DNA of 64,000 bases. Source: Nitrospira sp. (GTDB taxonomy: Bacteria > Nitrospirota > Nitrospiria > Nitrospirales > Nitrospiraceae). This document shows, one piece after another, positions 51,898-61,106 of this stretch; positions within the stretch are counted from its first letter, which is position 1; every line of letters begins with the position of its first letter. The notes under the pieces are model-generated. The model had not been told where the DNA came from and made no database searches. It saw only the letters and a program-made list of their open reading frames with translations. Position numbers and translations under genes: made by a program. The stretch covers positions 372,001-436,000 of the forward strand of contig JALHPO010000002.1 of NCBI GenBank assembly GCA_022842445.1. Reading direction: 5' to 3'.

Positions 51898-52023
51898 GCC
51901 ACACTCGTCTGGACATCCATTTCCTGTCCACCATGGCACGGCCTATCAGCTTGGCTTTCAAGCGCAAGACAGCACTCGAATAACCTGATATACTTCGTTC
52001 AAATAATCCTGTGACTAAACGAT

Positions 52024-52908
52024 ATGGCCAAGCAAGGTTATCCTGGACTCGTACAGGTACCTCCCAGCGATCGACAGATGTTCAGACGTCGATTGTTGCG
52101 TTGGTCTTTTGTCCTCATCGCGGTGATCTGGGGTGCCTCAGCAATCACCGCGTGGCGCACCCCATCAAATCACAACACAGACTGCCAAGTCGGTACAGGC
52201 TCGGAGCTCTCTTCGGCAATCCAAGAGAACTGTAGCTCACCGGGACCATCTGTTGCTGCAGCACCAGTCCCTCCTCCTCAGAGTGCGCTCCCGGTGACGA
52301 ACCTATCACCGAGTGCTCGCTCACTTGAGCCACAAAGCTCCAAGTCTACGCATGCCCCGATTGCCAAGCGCTCGGCCACACAGCCCGGCACAACTCACGT
52401 ATCAAAAGTCATTCCATCCAATCCTTCTGTCAATCCTCCTGCCACTCCCCCTAGTGTCGCAAGCAGTCCCATTGTGCCGACTGTGCCGCCTCCGGCACCT
52501 CCACAAGAATATGCATCGGTCGCGAAGCACGCAGTCGAATCGCCGGCACCCGGTTCGAACCCTGATATCCGCCTCGCCGAACAGGGCGATGCATTTGCCC
52601 AGTATCGCCTCGGCCGTTTTTACGCAAAGCAGGATGGGCTAGAGGCACCGGAATCGGTGCATTGGTACAGGAAAGCCTTTGACGGGCTCCGACGCCTGGC
52701 AGAAGATGGCAACGGAGAAGCGATGCACGTGCTGGGAGTCATGTATGCCTTTGGGCGCGGAGTACCGAAGGATAAAGACCAAGCCCGGCGCTGGCTGACG
52801 CAGGCCACTGAGCGTGAGGTGACAGCAGCCCGCCACGTGCTTGTGAGTCTGGGAAACCGTCCAACCGCAACCGTTGTTCGTGACCCGCAGGCCTTTGCCT
52901 CTCATTGA
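52024..52908 (+). CDS. Sel1-like repeat protein with proline-rich linker
   Basis: A 294-residue protein. An N-terminal membrane helix (residues 27-43) is followed by a Pro/Ser/Ala-rich linker of about 130 residues, then Sel1-type repeats: AEQGDAFAQYRLGRFYAKQ and GNGEAMHVLGVMYAFGRGV with AKDKDQARRWLTQA-like endings. Sel1 repeats mediate protein contacts, so an envelope scaffold role is plausible. Nothing more specific can be read from it. Confidence 0.7.
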   Translation: MAKQGYPGLVQVPPSDRQMFRRRLLRWSFVLIAVIWGASAITAWRTPSNHNTDCQVGTGSELSSAIQENCSSPGPSVAAAPVPPPQSALPVTNLSPSARSLEPQSSKSTHAPIAKRSATQPGTTHVSKVIPSNPSVNPPATPPSVASSPIVPTVPPPAPPQEYASVAKHAVESPAPGSNPDIRLAEQGDAFAQYRLGRFYAKQDGLEAPESVHWYRKAFDGLRRLAEDGNGEAMHVLGVMYAFGRGVPKDKDQARRWLTQATEREVTAARHVLVSLGNRPTATVVRDPQAFASH

Positions 52909-52952
52909 GAGGAAACGCCAATCACACCGGGACGCGAGAGGACGATGCGCAG

Positions 52953-53369
52953 CTAAATTCCGACCCGCTTCCGGATATCCTCCCGAATCGCAGCCTGATC
53001 TGCCTCAAACAACCCTTCGAGTTTCACAAATAAATTCGCCAACGGGCCGACAAACGGCGCCACCATCACGTCGCGCCTCGCGGCTAACATCCCTTCGGCC
53101 TCGGCAATCCGGACTTTCCAATCGGCAATCGTTCGTGAAAGGATTTTATTGGTCATCAGCTGCTGACCGGGAGATCCCGTAGATGGACCCAGGAGCCGCG
53201 CTTTCAGCACGTCCAGTTCGTCCGGGATCGAGATCTTTACACGCACGCCGTGCGGCGTCGACCAAGTCGAGCGCTGGATCGAATAGTCGTACGAGAAGAC
53301 CGGCTCCCGCGGCTCGCGAAACGGACCGCTGACATCGGAAATGACTAATTTTCCATCCATCGATTGCAT
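52953..53369 (-). CDS. Hypothetical protein, conserved-looking
   Basis: A 138-residue protein. MDGKLVISDVSGPFREPREPV and YSIQRSTWSTPHGVRVKISIP give a beta-rich N-terminal half, then helices. No motif is familiar. The start is either 53369 or 53360, with MDGKLV at the latter. It stands alone between convergent and divergent neighbours. Confidence 0.5.
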   Translation of the reverse strand: MQSMDGKLVISDVSGPFREPREPVFSYDYSIQRSTWSTPHGVRVKISIPDELDVLKARLLGPSTGSPGQQLMTNKILSRTIADWKVRIAEAEGMLAARRDVMVAPFVGPLANLFVKLEGLFEADQAAIREDIRKRVGI

Positions 53370-53664
53370 AATCAGCTCAATGCTTCTTAAGGAGATCGGT
53401 CCACGGTCATACTATAAGAGCTGGTGTCTTGAGAGAACAAGGGGATGTGTGCGGAAACCCATCGCCGTTGATGACCAGCGCCGGGCCTTCCGTCACCGCT
53501 CCCCACCCGCATACGTGAAGCACTAGTCCTCCGCGCCTAAGATGAATCGATAGACGACACCTGCCCCACTGGGCACATCGGAGCTTCTCGATGCGAACGA
53601 CTTTTTGGTGGAAAGTCTTCCATTGCGCGCGCTCCACGCAACCTCGTAAAATGTGCTACCTATC
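53370..53664. other. 295-bp stretch between genes
   Basis: It lies between the start of the minus-strand hypothetical gene and the plus-strand reductase, so promoters for both should be here. I see no clear elements. Short frames are present but none looks like a real protein. Confidence 0.4.
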
Positions 53665-54393
53665 ATGGATGCCGTCACCCGTATCAAGACCAAGACCCCG
53701 AGTCCGTACAAGATCACGGCTATCGAGCCTGAGACGCACGACACCAAGACCTTCCGGTTCGAACTGCCCGCCGACGCGACACTGGACATGCTGCCCGGCG
53801 ACTTTCTGTATGTCCATGCGACGATCGACGGCAAATCGGTCAAGCGTGCCTACACACCTTCCTCGCTGCCCGGTGTAACCGGTTCTTTTGACCTCACCGT
53901 GAAACGCTATGCAACCGGTGTCGTCTCGAAGTATCTGCACGATCAGCGGATCGGCGATACGGTGCTGATAAGCGGACCGAACCAGGGCGGCCATTGGATG
54001 GATGGAATGGCCAAGCGAGTGGGATTCGTGGCGGGAGGCACCGGCATCACCCCGATGATTGCCATCATCCGCTGGATTCTCACCAAGCGAATCGATGCGG
54101 AACTCTTTCTGATTTTTGCCAACAAAACCGAAGCGGACATTATTCTGAGAGAGGAATGGAGCCGGGCTGTACGGGAATACCCGAACTTCCACTGCCATCA
54201 TGTGCTCGAACAACCGCCTTCCGGATGGCCGGAAGGGACAGGACGGGTCACGGTCGACATTCTTCGCCGGCATCTTCCGGCTCCCGGTTCCGACACCTGC
54301 ATTTTCCTCTGCGGTCCCCCGCAGATGGTCGATGCTCTCGAAATGACACTCAAAGAACTCGGCTATCCGGAGCAGGCCATCATTCTCCCGTAA
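53665..54393 (+). CDS. FAD/NAD(P)-binding ferredoxin reductase-type oxidoreductase
   Basis: A 242-residue flavoprotein of the cytochrome-b5-reductase/FNR superfamily. The FAD-binding motif is KRAYTPSSLPG, then FDLTVKRYATGVVSKYL, the NAD(P) motif VGFVAGGTGITPMIA and the C-terminal CGPPQMVDALE. It lacks an iron-sulfur domain, so it must pass electrons between NAD(P)H and a separate partner. The next gene is cfa, with a possible link to lipid modification, which is speculative. Confidence 0.82.
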   Translation: MDAVTRIKTKTPSPYKITAIEPETHDTKTFRFELPADATLDMLPGDFLYVHATIDGKSVKRAYTPSSLPGVTGSFDLTVKRYATGVVSKYLHDQRIGDTVLISGPNQGGHWMDGMAKRVGFVAGGTGITPMIAIIRWILTKRIDAELFLIFANKTEADIILREEWSRAVREYPNFHCHHVLEQPPSGWPEGTGRVTVDILRRHLPAPGSDTCIFLCGPPQMVDALEMTLKELGYPEQAIILP

Positions 54394-54770
54394 AACATTC
54401 GCGATCGATCGGTGACATTGGTGCACTATTCCTCAGTGTAGCTTCATCCGTACGAGGAGTTCTGCCTCACAACACCCTCTTCTTTTCCTCGTTCTACTAT
54501 TCTGACTGTATGAATGCTCATCTGGTTATGTTTGGCATGCTCTTCGCTAACACTGCCTATAACACCTGCGCCTTAATCGTGGCATCTTGACAGAGCGGGC
54601 ACGAAAGGACTAATCGAGCTCGCATATCAGCGATTCTCGATGGGGACGAGCGCAGCCTGCGCTTGCTCGAACCGAATTCACGGCGAGAATGCCTGGACTG
54701 AGTATCCCATCCCCATAGGCCATATATACATTCGGCAGGAATTCTCGCTCGCAGCCCAACGGAGGTCATC
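54394..54770. other. 377-bp intergenic region upstream of cfa
   Basis: It contains a TTGACA at 54587-54592 without a good -10 at the right distance, and a TATAAC at 54558 without a good -35. The cfa ribosome site (GGAGG at 54761) closes it. No gene is visible. Confidence 0.4.
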
Positions 54771-56096
54771 ATGCCGAACGGAGGACTGTTATCGCGGGCT
54801 GCCCGCAAGGTGGTCGGCAAGGCGGTCACCCACCGAATCCAACGGCTGGTTGAAACAATCCGCGCCAGCGGCGGCCAGCCCCTCGATCTGGTCCTCCCCG
54901 ATGGCTCCCGCCTGAATTTCGGCCAGCACCCTCAGGTTGTCATGGCCATACGCGATCCCGATTTGTTGCCCGCCCTGGCGCAGCCGACGCTCGGCTCGCT
55001 GGGCGAAGCCTTCGTCGATGGGCGCATCGATATTGACGGCGACATTATCGCCGTCATCGCGAGCGCCGAACGGCTGGCGGCTGCAGGCGGAGCGCCGGTC
55101 ACCGCCCGAATCTCCTCGGTAACGGCGCATCACTCGCCGAAGCAGGATATCGACGACATCAAACATCACTACGACGTCGGCAACGAGTTCTATCGACTCT
55201 GGCTCGACGAACGCATGATTTATTCCTGTGCCTACTTCCAAACCGGCGATGAGACGATCCACGCCGCGCAACTTGCCAAACTCGACCACATCTGCCGAAA
55301 GCTGCGGCTCCAGCCCGGCGAACGGCTGCTCGATGTCGGGTGCGGCTGGGGCGGATTGATCCTGCATGCCGCGCAGCATTATGGCGTGACCGCCGTCGGC
55401 ATTACGCTGTCTGATAACCAATGGGCCTACGCCGTAGAGCGGACCGCGGCGGCTGGAATGAACGGACGGGTCGAGGTGCTGAAGCTCGACTACCGGGACG
55501 CGCCGACGAAGTTCGGCGAGGCGTCGTTCGACAAGATTTCAAGCATCGGCATGTTTGAGCACGTCGGGCAGAAGAATCTCCCCGTCTATCTCGGTGTCGT
55601 CCGCCGATTGTTGCGTGACCGCGGACTCTTCCTGAACCATGGCATCACCTCGCCCGATGCCGACAGCCGGACCGTCGGGTCCGGCGTGAGCGAGTTCATG
55701 GATAAATACGTCTTCCCTCACACGGAACTGCCGCATCTGCACCTGATCATACGCGGGATGGCCGCGCAGAATTTCGAGGTCTATGACGTCGAAAGCCTGC
55801 GGCCGCACTACGCACGCACGCTTGCCCACTGGTCGCGCCGTCTGGAAGCACAACTGAACTCCGCAAGCAGCCTGGTGGGGGAACGCACGTTGCGGGTCTG
55901 GCGCGCTTATCTGGCCGGTTCTTCGGTGGGATTCGATCAGGGTTGGCTGAACGTCTATCAGATCCTGGCTGCCCGACAGGAGACCGCCGGCCCGACGGAG
56001 TTGCCGCTGACACGCGCGTGGATGTATCCCGCTATGAAACATCCACGCACATCCGGCCTTTCCTCGATGCCGGCCCGAACTGCGCACTTGCACTGA
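54771..56096 (+). CDS. cfa: Cyclopropane-fatty-acyl-phospholipid synthase
   Basis: A 441-residue enzyme. The SAM-dependent core has IKHHYDVGNEFYRLWLDERM, YSCAYF, LLDVGCGWGGLILHAAQH, GITLSDNQ and SIGMFEHVG, then the bicarbonate/lipid region with GITSPDADS. It adds a methylene bridge to unsaturated acyl chains of membrane phospholipids, a stress-resistance modification. It fits with the fatty acid desaturase at 60058, which would provide the double bonds. A GGAGGTCATC ribosome site precedes the ATG. Confidence 0.92.
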   Translation: MPNGGLLSRAARKVVGKAVTHRIQRLVETIRASGGQPLDLVLPDGSRLNFGQHPQVVMAIRDPDLLPALAQPTLGSLGEAFVDGRIDIDGDIIAVIASAERLAAAGGAPVTARISSVTAHHSPKQDIDDIKHHYDVGNEFYRLWLDERMIYSCAYFQTGDETIHAAQLAKLDHICRKLRLQPGERLLDVGCGWGGLILHAAQHYGVTAVGITLSDNQWAYAVERTAAAGMNGRVEVLKLDYRDAPTKFGEASFDKISSIGMFEHVGQKNLPVYLGVVRRLLRDRGLFLNHGITSPDADSRTVGSGVSEFMDKYVFPHTELPHLHLIIRGMAAQNFEVYDVESLRPHYARTLAHWSRRLEAQLNSASSLVGERTLRVWRAYLAGSSVGFDQGWLNVYQILAARQETAGPTELPLTRAWMYPAMKHPRTSGLSSMPARTAHLH

Positions 56097-56170
56097 TGGG
56101 TGTCGAAGAGGCGTCATCGCACGACCGAGTCCGTGGCGCCGGCGATCGTTGAGATGCCGATCCGAGACGT

Positions 56171-57622
56171 TCAGTGAGCGGGTTGGCCCGTGAGATAGCC
56201 CATGACTTTTCCGGCAGCAACCGCACCGTCGCGAATACAATCAGGAATCCCCACGCCTCGATAGCCCGCGCCGGTCAGGACCAATCCGGGATATCGACTG
56301 AGAGCCGCGTCGATTTGTACCAGACGGCTCAGATGCCCCAGTGTGTATTGCGGCATCGCCTTCCACCAGCGATTCACTTCGACATAACTCGGTTCCGCCG
56401 TGATTCCACACAGAGTTGAGAGTTCCGCACGGACTCGAGCAATCAACTCATCGTCGTCCGACTGAAGAATGGCTTCCCTCCCCACCCCGCCGACATAACA
56501 GCGAACCAACAGGCGATCCGATGGAGCGCGATGCGGCCACTTGAGGGAGGTCCACGTGGCGGCAATCAAATCGCGCCCCTCTTTTCGAGGAACAATAAAC
56601 CCAAATCCCTCGACAGCTCCCGCCACCCGGTTGGCCGGATAGGCCATCGCAATCGTGGCCGTCGAGGCATAGGGAATGGTCTCCAGCAACCCGCCGGCAA
56701 TCGGCGTCAACGGCCGCAAGAGCTCCGCCGAGACATAGGCGGGCGTCGCCAGCACCAGGCTTTCTGCAGAGAGTGCCGATCCGTCCTGTAGAATCAGGTC
56801 GTACATCCAGCGACCCGGTTGGTGCGACCGTACTCGCATGGCATCGACCTGCCCCCCCAGCCGAAGCTCTGTGCCCTGCTGAGCCAATCGCGCCGTCAAC
56901 GCCTCCACCAGATCACTCAGCCCGTTTTTCAGGCTGACGAACATGGTGCGAGATGAATCGCCCGGCGGCATGGATGCCGCTTGCTTTTTGACAGCCATCA
57001 TCCCGCGAATGATGCTGCCATGTTCTTGTTCGAGTTCAACAAATCTGGGGAACGTGGCTTTCACACTCATCTGCTCGGCATCGCCCGCGTAGATCCCCGC
57101 CATGAGAGGCTCCAGCACGCGTTCGAACACTTCCGTCCCAAACCGCCTCCTGAAAAAAGAGGCCAACGACTCATCGCCCTCTGAGGAACCCCGCGGTAGA
57201 AGGACATCGCAACCCATACGCGCCAGACCTGTCCAACTCAGCAATCCGCTGCGGAGAAACGGCCCCAATTCCTTCGGCACAAATGAAACCAGTCCTTCAG
57301 GTAATTCGTGAAGCTGCCCGCCACACAATACAAATGCCTTTTTGCCCGTGACATTGGTATTGATCAGCTGCTCGCTCAGCCCCAGCTTCGCACAAAGCGC
57401 AAGACCGGCTGGTTTCTGGGAGAGGAAGGAGTCGGGGCCGGCCTCGGTGACCAGATCGCCGACCCGGTGAGTCACGATCTTCCCGCCCCATGTCGATCCG
57501 GATTCGAGGACGGTGCAGCGGATGAGCAGGCCGCTTGCCGCCGCCTGCTCCTGCAAGGCAAACGCGGTGGCGAGGCCGGAAATTCCGCCGCCGACGATGA
57601 CCACTGAACGAGGTTGATTCAC
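56171..57622 (-). CDS. hemG: Protoporphyrinogen/coproporphyrinogen oxidase (HemY type)
   Basis: A 483-residue FAD enzyme. SVVIVGGGISGLATAFALQE is the dinucleotide-binding motif, followed by LESGSTWGGKI and LVTEAGPDSFLSQKP. ATFPRFVELEQEHGSIIRG and the C-terminal LTGAGYRGVGIPDCIRDG are typical of HemY/HemG2. It oxidises protoporphyrinogen IX (or coproporphyrinogen III) before iron insertion. It starts with GTG overlapping the hemH stop (GTGA). The symbol hemG is used by convention; it is the oxygen-dependent HemY family. Confidence 0.9.
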   Translation of the reverse strand: MNQPRSVVIVGGGISGLATAFALQEQAAASGLLIRCTVLESGSTWGGKIVTHRVGDLVTEAGPDSFLSQKPAGLALCAKLGLSEQLINTNVTGKKAFVLCGGQLHELPEGLVSFVPKELGPFLRSGLLSWTGLARMGCDVLLPRGSSEGDESLASFFRRRFGTEVFERVLEPLMAGIYAGDAEQMSVKATFPRFVELEQEHGSIIRGMMAVKKQAASMPPGDSSRTMFVSLKNGLSDLVEALTARLAQQGTELRLGGQVDAMRVRSHQPGRWMYDLILQDGSALSAESLVLATPAYVSAELLRPLTPIAGGLLETIPYASTATIAMAYPANRVAGAVEGFGFIVPRKEGRDLIAATWTSLKWPHRAPSDRLLVRCYVGGVGREAILQSDDDELIARVRAELSTLCGITAEPSYVEVNRWWKAMPQYTLGHLSRLVQIDAALSRYPGLVLTGAGYRGVGIPDCIRDGAVAAGKVMGYLTGQPAH

Positions 57623-58569
57623 GACTGAAGACAGAGGGATGATTCGTGCGCAGCCACGATATCCAGCAGAGTTTCGACCAAGGCCGGCTGGTCGTTCAGC
57701 ATGGCCATCCGTTCAAGCCGCATCCCTTGCGCGGCAGCCCGCTGCTTTAATTCGATATCGATATCGAAGAGTGTTTCTACATGGTCGCAGATAAATCCGA
57801 TCGGCGCGACAAGCACATGCCGGTGCCCTTCCAGACCCAACGCGTCCAGCTTTGACTCCACAGTCGGGCCAAGCCACGGCTCGCTCGACCGCCCTTGGCT
57901 CTGATACGCAAATGTCGTCGGCTGCTGTCCCAATAACGCCGTCACGGCTTCGACGGTGCCTTTCACTTCTTCGGGATAGGGATCTTTCATCGCCACAATT
58001 CGTTCCGGCAAACTGTGCGCCGTAAACAACACCGGCACAGAGGCCCGCACGTCGGCCGGAAATTTCAACAGCGCCTGCTCGATGCGCTCGACAATCGCCG
58101 CAATCAATCTGGGATGAGTATGCCAGCTGCCGACATAACTGACCGGGACTGCGCTCTGAAAAGCCTCGCGCGCCTCTTCGACTTTTTTCCGGTAGGCGCC
58201 GGTGCTCAGCGAAGACTGCTGCGGCGCCATGCACATACCGATCACATGGTCCGGGTCTGCCTTCAGCAACTCGGCATAGGTCTCCTTGATAAACGGATGC
58301 CAATGCCGCAACCCGACATAAACGCGGTATCGATCGGCTCCGGCCTCGTTCAACCGCCGTTCCAGCGTCCTCGCCATGCTCTGAGTGATCCCGACAGCCG
58401 GCGACTTCCCGCCGGTCGCACGGTACCGCTCCCGAATTTCCGCCACGAGTTCAGGCGGCGTCGGTCGGCCTCCGCGCACATCAAGCAGAAAGGGCTCCAC
58501 GTTCTCCAAACAATCCGGGCCACCCATGGCCATCAGCAGAATTGCGGTAGGGCGTTGGGTAGTAGACAT
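57619..58569 (-). CDS. hemH: Ferrochelatase
   Basis: A 316-residue ferrochelatase. AILLMAMGGPDCLENVEPFL begins it, then FTAHSLPERIV (with the conserved iron-site His) and YAYQSQGRSSEPWLGPTVE, and VLVAPIGFICDHVETLFDID with the second conserved region. It inserts Fe2+ into the porphyrin. It lies between hemG and hemE; a 7-bp-unit array (B3) fills the 110-bp gap to hemE. Confidence 0.92.
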   Translation of the reverse strand: MSTTQRPTAILLMAMGGPDCLENVEPFLLDVRGGRPTPPELVAEIRERYRATGGKSPAVGITQSMARTLERRLNEAGADRYRVYVGLRHWHPFIKETYAELLKADPDHVIGMCMAPQQSSLSTGAYRKKVEEAREAFQSAVPVSYVGSWHTHPRLIAAIVERIEQALLKFPADVRASVPVLFTAHSLPERIVAMKDPYPEEVKGTVEAVTALLGQQPTTFAYQSQGRSSEPWLGPTVESKLDALGLEGHRHVLVAPIGFICDHVETLFDIDIELKQRAAAQGMRLERMAMLNDQPALVETLLDIVAAHESSLCLQS

Positions 58570-58578
58570 GAATTCACC

Positions 58579-58676
58579 AGAGCTGATGGCTGATAGCTAA
58601 TGGCAGGACACAAAATTCCATCCGACGTCTTCCCGATCCCAACCATCAGCCATCCGCTATCGGCGATACGCTCTTG
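58579..58676. repeat. Array B3: inverted array of 7-bp units
   Basis: Left arm AGCTGAT, GGCTGAT, AGCTAAT, GGCAGGA (58581-58608). Right arm CATCAGC, CATCCGC, TATCGGC, GATACGC (58644-58671). AGAGC and GCTCT mark the outer ends. The array occupies almost exactly the gap between the hemE stop and the hemH start. Confidence 0.82.
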
Positions 58677-58679
58677 ACC

Positions 58680-59708
58680 CTATCGCTGGCTGAGCTTATG
58701 CACCATATCGATCGTCGCGGCAACGTGATCGACCGGGGTTGTCGGCAGGATTCCGTGTCCAAGATTGAAGATATGGCCCGCGCGCCCGCCGGCGCGCCGT
58801 AAAATGTCCTCGACCCGGCGTTCGATTTCGTGAAGCGGCGCAAATAAAACGAGGGGATCCAGGTTCCCCTGCACCGCGCGATCGTGTCCGACCATCGCCC
58901 AGGCTTCATCAAGATGAACCCGCCAGTCGATCCCGATCACGTCGCCTCCCGCCTCACGCATCTGCCGGAGAATGGCTGTCGTGCCGGTGCCGAAATGAAT
59001 CAGCGGCACCCCTTCATGCTTGAGTGCGTCAAAAATCTTCTGCACATGCGGCTTCACATATTCCGCATAGTCGCCTGCCGAGAGACAGCCGACCCAGCTG
59101 TCAAAGAGTTGAATCGCCTGCGCCCCTGCCTTGATTTGCCGCTTGAGATAGCTGGTGATAACCCGTGCGAACTTATCCATCAGCGCATGCCACGCGGCCG
59201 GATCTCCGTACATCATCTGTTTCGTGTGCAAATAGTTGCGCGACCCGCCGCCCTCGATTGCATAGCTGGCCAGGGTGAATGGCGCACCGGCAAAGCCGAT
59301 CAAGGGAACTCGCCCATTGAGCGCGCGCCGGGCCTGTCTGATCGCTTCGGCAACGTATTCCAACTCATCACCGTCCACCACCTTCAGCCGTTCGACCGCC
59401 GCACGATCACGGACCGGATTATGAATCACCGGACCTTCACCCTGGGCAAATTCCAGACTGATCCCCATGGGCTCCAACGGGAGGAGAATGTCGGCAAAAA
59501 TAATGGCGGCATCCAGCGGAAACCGGTCGATCGGCTGGAGCGTGACCTGGGCTGCCAACTCGGGCGTCTTGCACATTTCAAGAATCGCATGCTTGGCGCG
59601 CAACGTCCGATATTCGGCCATATAGCGCCCGGCCTGGCGCATAAACCACACCGGTGTACAGTCAACCGGCTCACGCCGGCAGGCTTTGAGAAAACGATCG
59701 TTCATCAT
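58680..59708 (-). CDS. hemE: Uroporphyrinogen decarboxylase
   Basis: A 342-residue URO-D. The N-terminal signature PVWFMRQAGRYMAEYR contains the catalytic Arg residues; GFAGAPFTLASYAIEGGGS is the second family signature, and QLFDSWVGCLSAGDY follows. It converts uroporphyrinogen III to coproporphyrinogen III. Two ATG codons in tandem occur at 59708 and 59705. It heads the hemE-hemH-hemG cluster. Confidence 0.94.
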   Translation of the reverse strand: MMNDRFLKACRREPVDCTPVWFMRQAGRYMAEYRTLRAKHAILEMCKTPELAAQVTLQPIDRFPLDAAIIFADILLPLEPMGISLEFAQGEGPVIHNPVRDRAAVERLKVVDGDELEYVAEAIRQARRALNGRVPLIGFAGAPFTLASYAIEGGGSRNYLHTKQMMYGDPAAWHALMDKFARVITSYLKRQIKAGAQAIQLFDSWVGCLSAGDYAEYVKPHVQKIFDALKHEGVPLIHFGTGTTAILRQMREAGGDVIGIDWRVHLDEAWAMVGHDRAVQGNLDPLVLFAPLHEIERRVEDILRRAGGRAGHIFNLGHGILPTTPVDHVAATIDMVHKLSQR

Positions 59709-60057
59709 GGAGCGGCATTCTAGAGACGCGCGGGCAAGACTGTCAAATATTCAGTGGCCGGCTGTCTTGGCGCATGGCAAACTCGGACATATGCTGGACA
59801 GCCCTGACCATTCCGGTAGAATGAGGATGGGCCGTTGATAGCACAAGAACAACCCGGTTTCACTTTCTTGTAAATTATGTGTATAATGAACTCCTATCAT
59901 ACAGCTGAATCATGCATCGTCTTCCATCATAGTGATTCAGCCTCTGCGGCCTGCCCTCTTCTTCATCAAACAAGCGCCGCGAGACTATTTATCGGGCCAC
60001 CGGCGCGCCGCACTCCCGAACTGTAGATCGCCGGTCCCTGACCCTGGAGGTAATCGA
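59709..60057. other. Divergent intergenic region hemE/desaturase
   Basis: It contains the candidate promoter at 59858-59887 and otherwise no visible gene or repeat. Confidence 0.5.
59858..59887 (+). promoter_or_regulatory. Candidate promoter of the desaturase gene
   Basis: A perfect TATAAT lies at 59882-59887, with a weak -35 TTTCAC at 59858-59863 (18-bp spacing). The predicted transcript would carry about 165 bases of leader before the ATG at 60058. Confidence 0.4.
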
Positions 60058-61098
60058 ATGTCTGCTACGCAGTCTATGCACCCGTCGACCCCCGGCCAAG
60101 ACCGTTTCTACGCGCTCCTTCGTTGGTTCGACGCGTGGGCGGGTCTGGAGAAAATGAAATTGGACGGCCCACCCAAGGTAGATTGGGTCCGCAGCATTCC
60201 CTTTATCGCCGTCCATCTGATGTGCTTGGGGGTCTTCTGGGTTGGATGGAGCTGGACCGCTGTTGCCGTAGCCGTCGCGTTTTATTTCCTCCGGATGTTC
60301 GTCATCACCGGTTGGTACCACCGGTATTTTTCACACCGCACGTTCAAGACCTCCCGTACCGTCCAGTTTGCCTTTGCAATCTTCGGCGGTATGTGCGCGC
60401 AACGCGGCCCCATCTGGTGGGCAAGCCATCATCGCCATCACCATATCGCCTCTGATACGCCCGACGACGTGCACTCCCCGCGCCAGGGAGGATTTCTCTG
60501 GTCGCACATGGGCTGGATTATGTCACAAACGCACTATGCTCCGCGGTTCAAGGCCATCACCGATTTCTTAAAGTTTCCGGAGTTGCGATTTCTCGATCGT
60601 TTCGACGTCCTCATTCCGATCCTCACCGGATTCGCCATGTTTGGGTTAGGCATGTTGCTGGAAGCCAAGGCTCCCGACCTCGGCACCAACGGACCCCAGA
60701 TGCTGATTTGGGGGTTCTTTATCTCGACCGTTGCGCTGGCGCACGGCACGTTCACGATCAATTCGCTGTCGCATGTGTATGGATCGCAGCGCTACGAGAC
60801 CGGCGACGACAGCCGCAACAATTTCTTCCTTGCCCTCATCACCATGGGGGAAGGCTGGCACAACAATCACCACTACTACCCCGCCTCTACCAGACAGGGA
60901 TTCTATTGGTGGGAAATCGACATGACCTACTATGGCCTGAAGCTGCTGGAGCGGCTGGGACTTATCTGGGATATTCGGGATGTGCCTGAGTATGTGCGGG
61001 ACGGCAAGAGCAAGCAAGATACGGATCTCGGCGCTCTTAAACGGCCGCTTGAGATCAAGATTCCGGTTCCGGCCCAGGCTGAGGAAATCCCGGCCTAA
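60058..61098 (+). CDS. Acyl-lipid/acyl-CoA fatty acid desaturase
   Basis: A 346-residue integral membrane desaturase with three histidine boxes: HRYFSH, HHRHHH and HNNHH, the last near residue 265. Four membrane segments flank them. It introduces a double bond (probably delta-9) into an acyl chain using O2 and an electron donor. The ATG at 60058 has GGAGG seven bases upstream; the frame further upstream has no family similarity. Together with cfa it can tune membrane fluidity. Confidence 0.9.
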   Translation: MSATQSMHPSTPGQDRFYALLRWFDAWAGLEKMKLDGPPKVDWVRSIPFIAVHLMCLGVFWVGWSWTAVAVAVAFYFLRMFVITGWYHRYFSHRTFKTSRTVQFAFAIFGGMCAQRGPIWWASHHRHHHIASDTPDDVHSPRQGGFLWSHMGWIMSQTHYAPRFKAITDFLKFPELRFLDRFDVLIPILTGFAMFGLGMLLEAKAPDLGTNGPQMLIWGFFISTVALAHGTFTINSLSHVYGSQRYETGDDSRNNFFLALITMGEGWHNNHHYYPASTRQGFYWWEIDMTYYGLKLLERLGLIWDIRDVPEYVRDGKSKQDTDLGALKRPLEIKIPVPAQAEEIPA

Positions 61099-61106
61099 AC
61101 ATCCGG

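Noticed and set aside
53523..53670. Small minus-strand gene between the hypothetical and the reductase
   Set aside because: Short frame with no ribosome site; it overlaps the start region of the reductase and shows no known motif.
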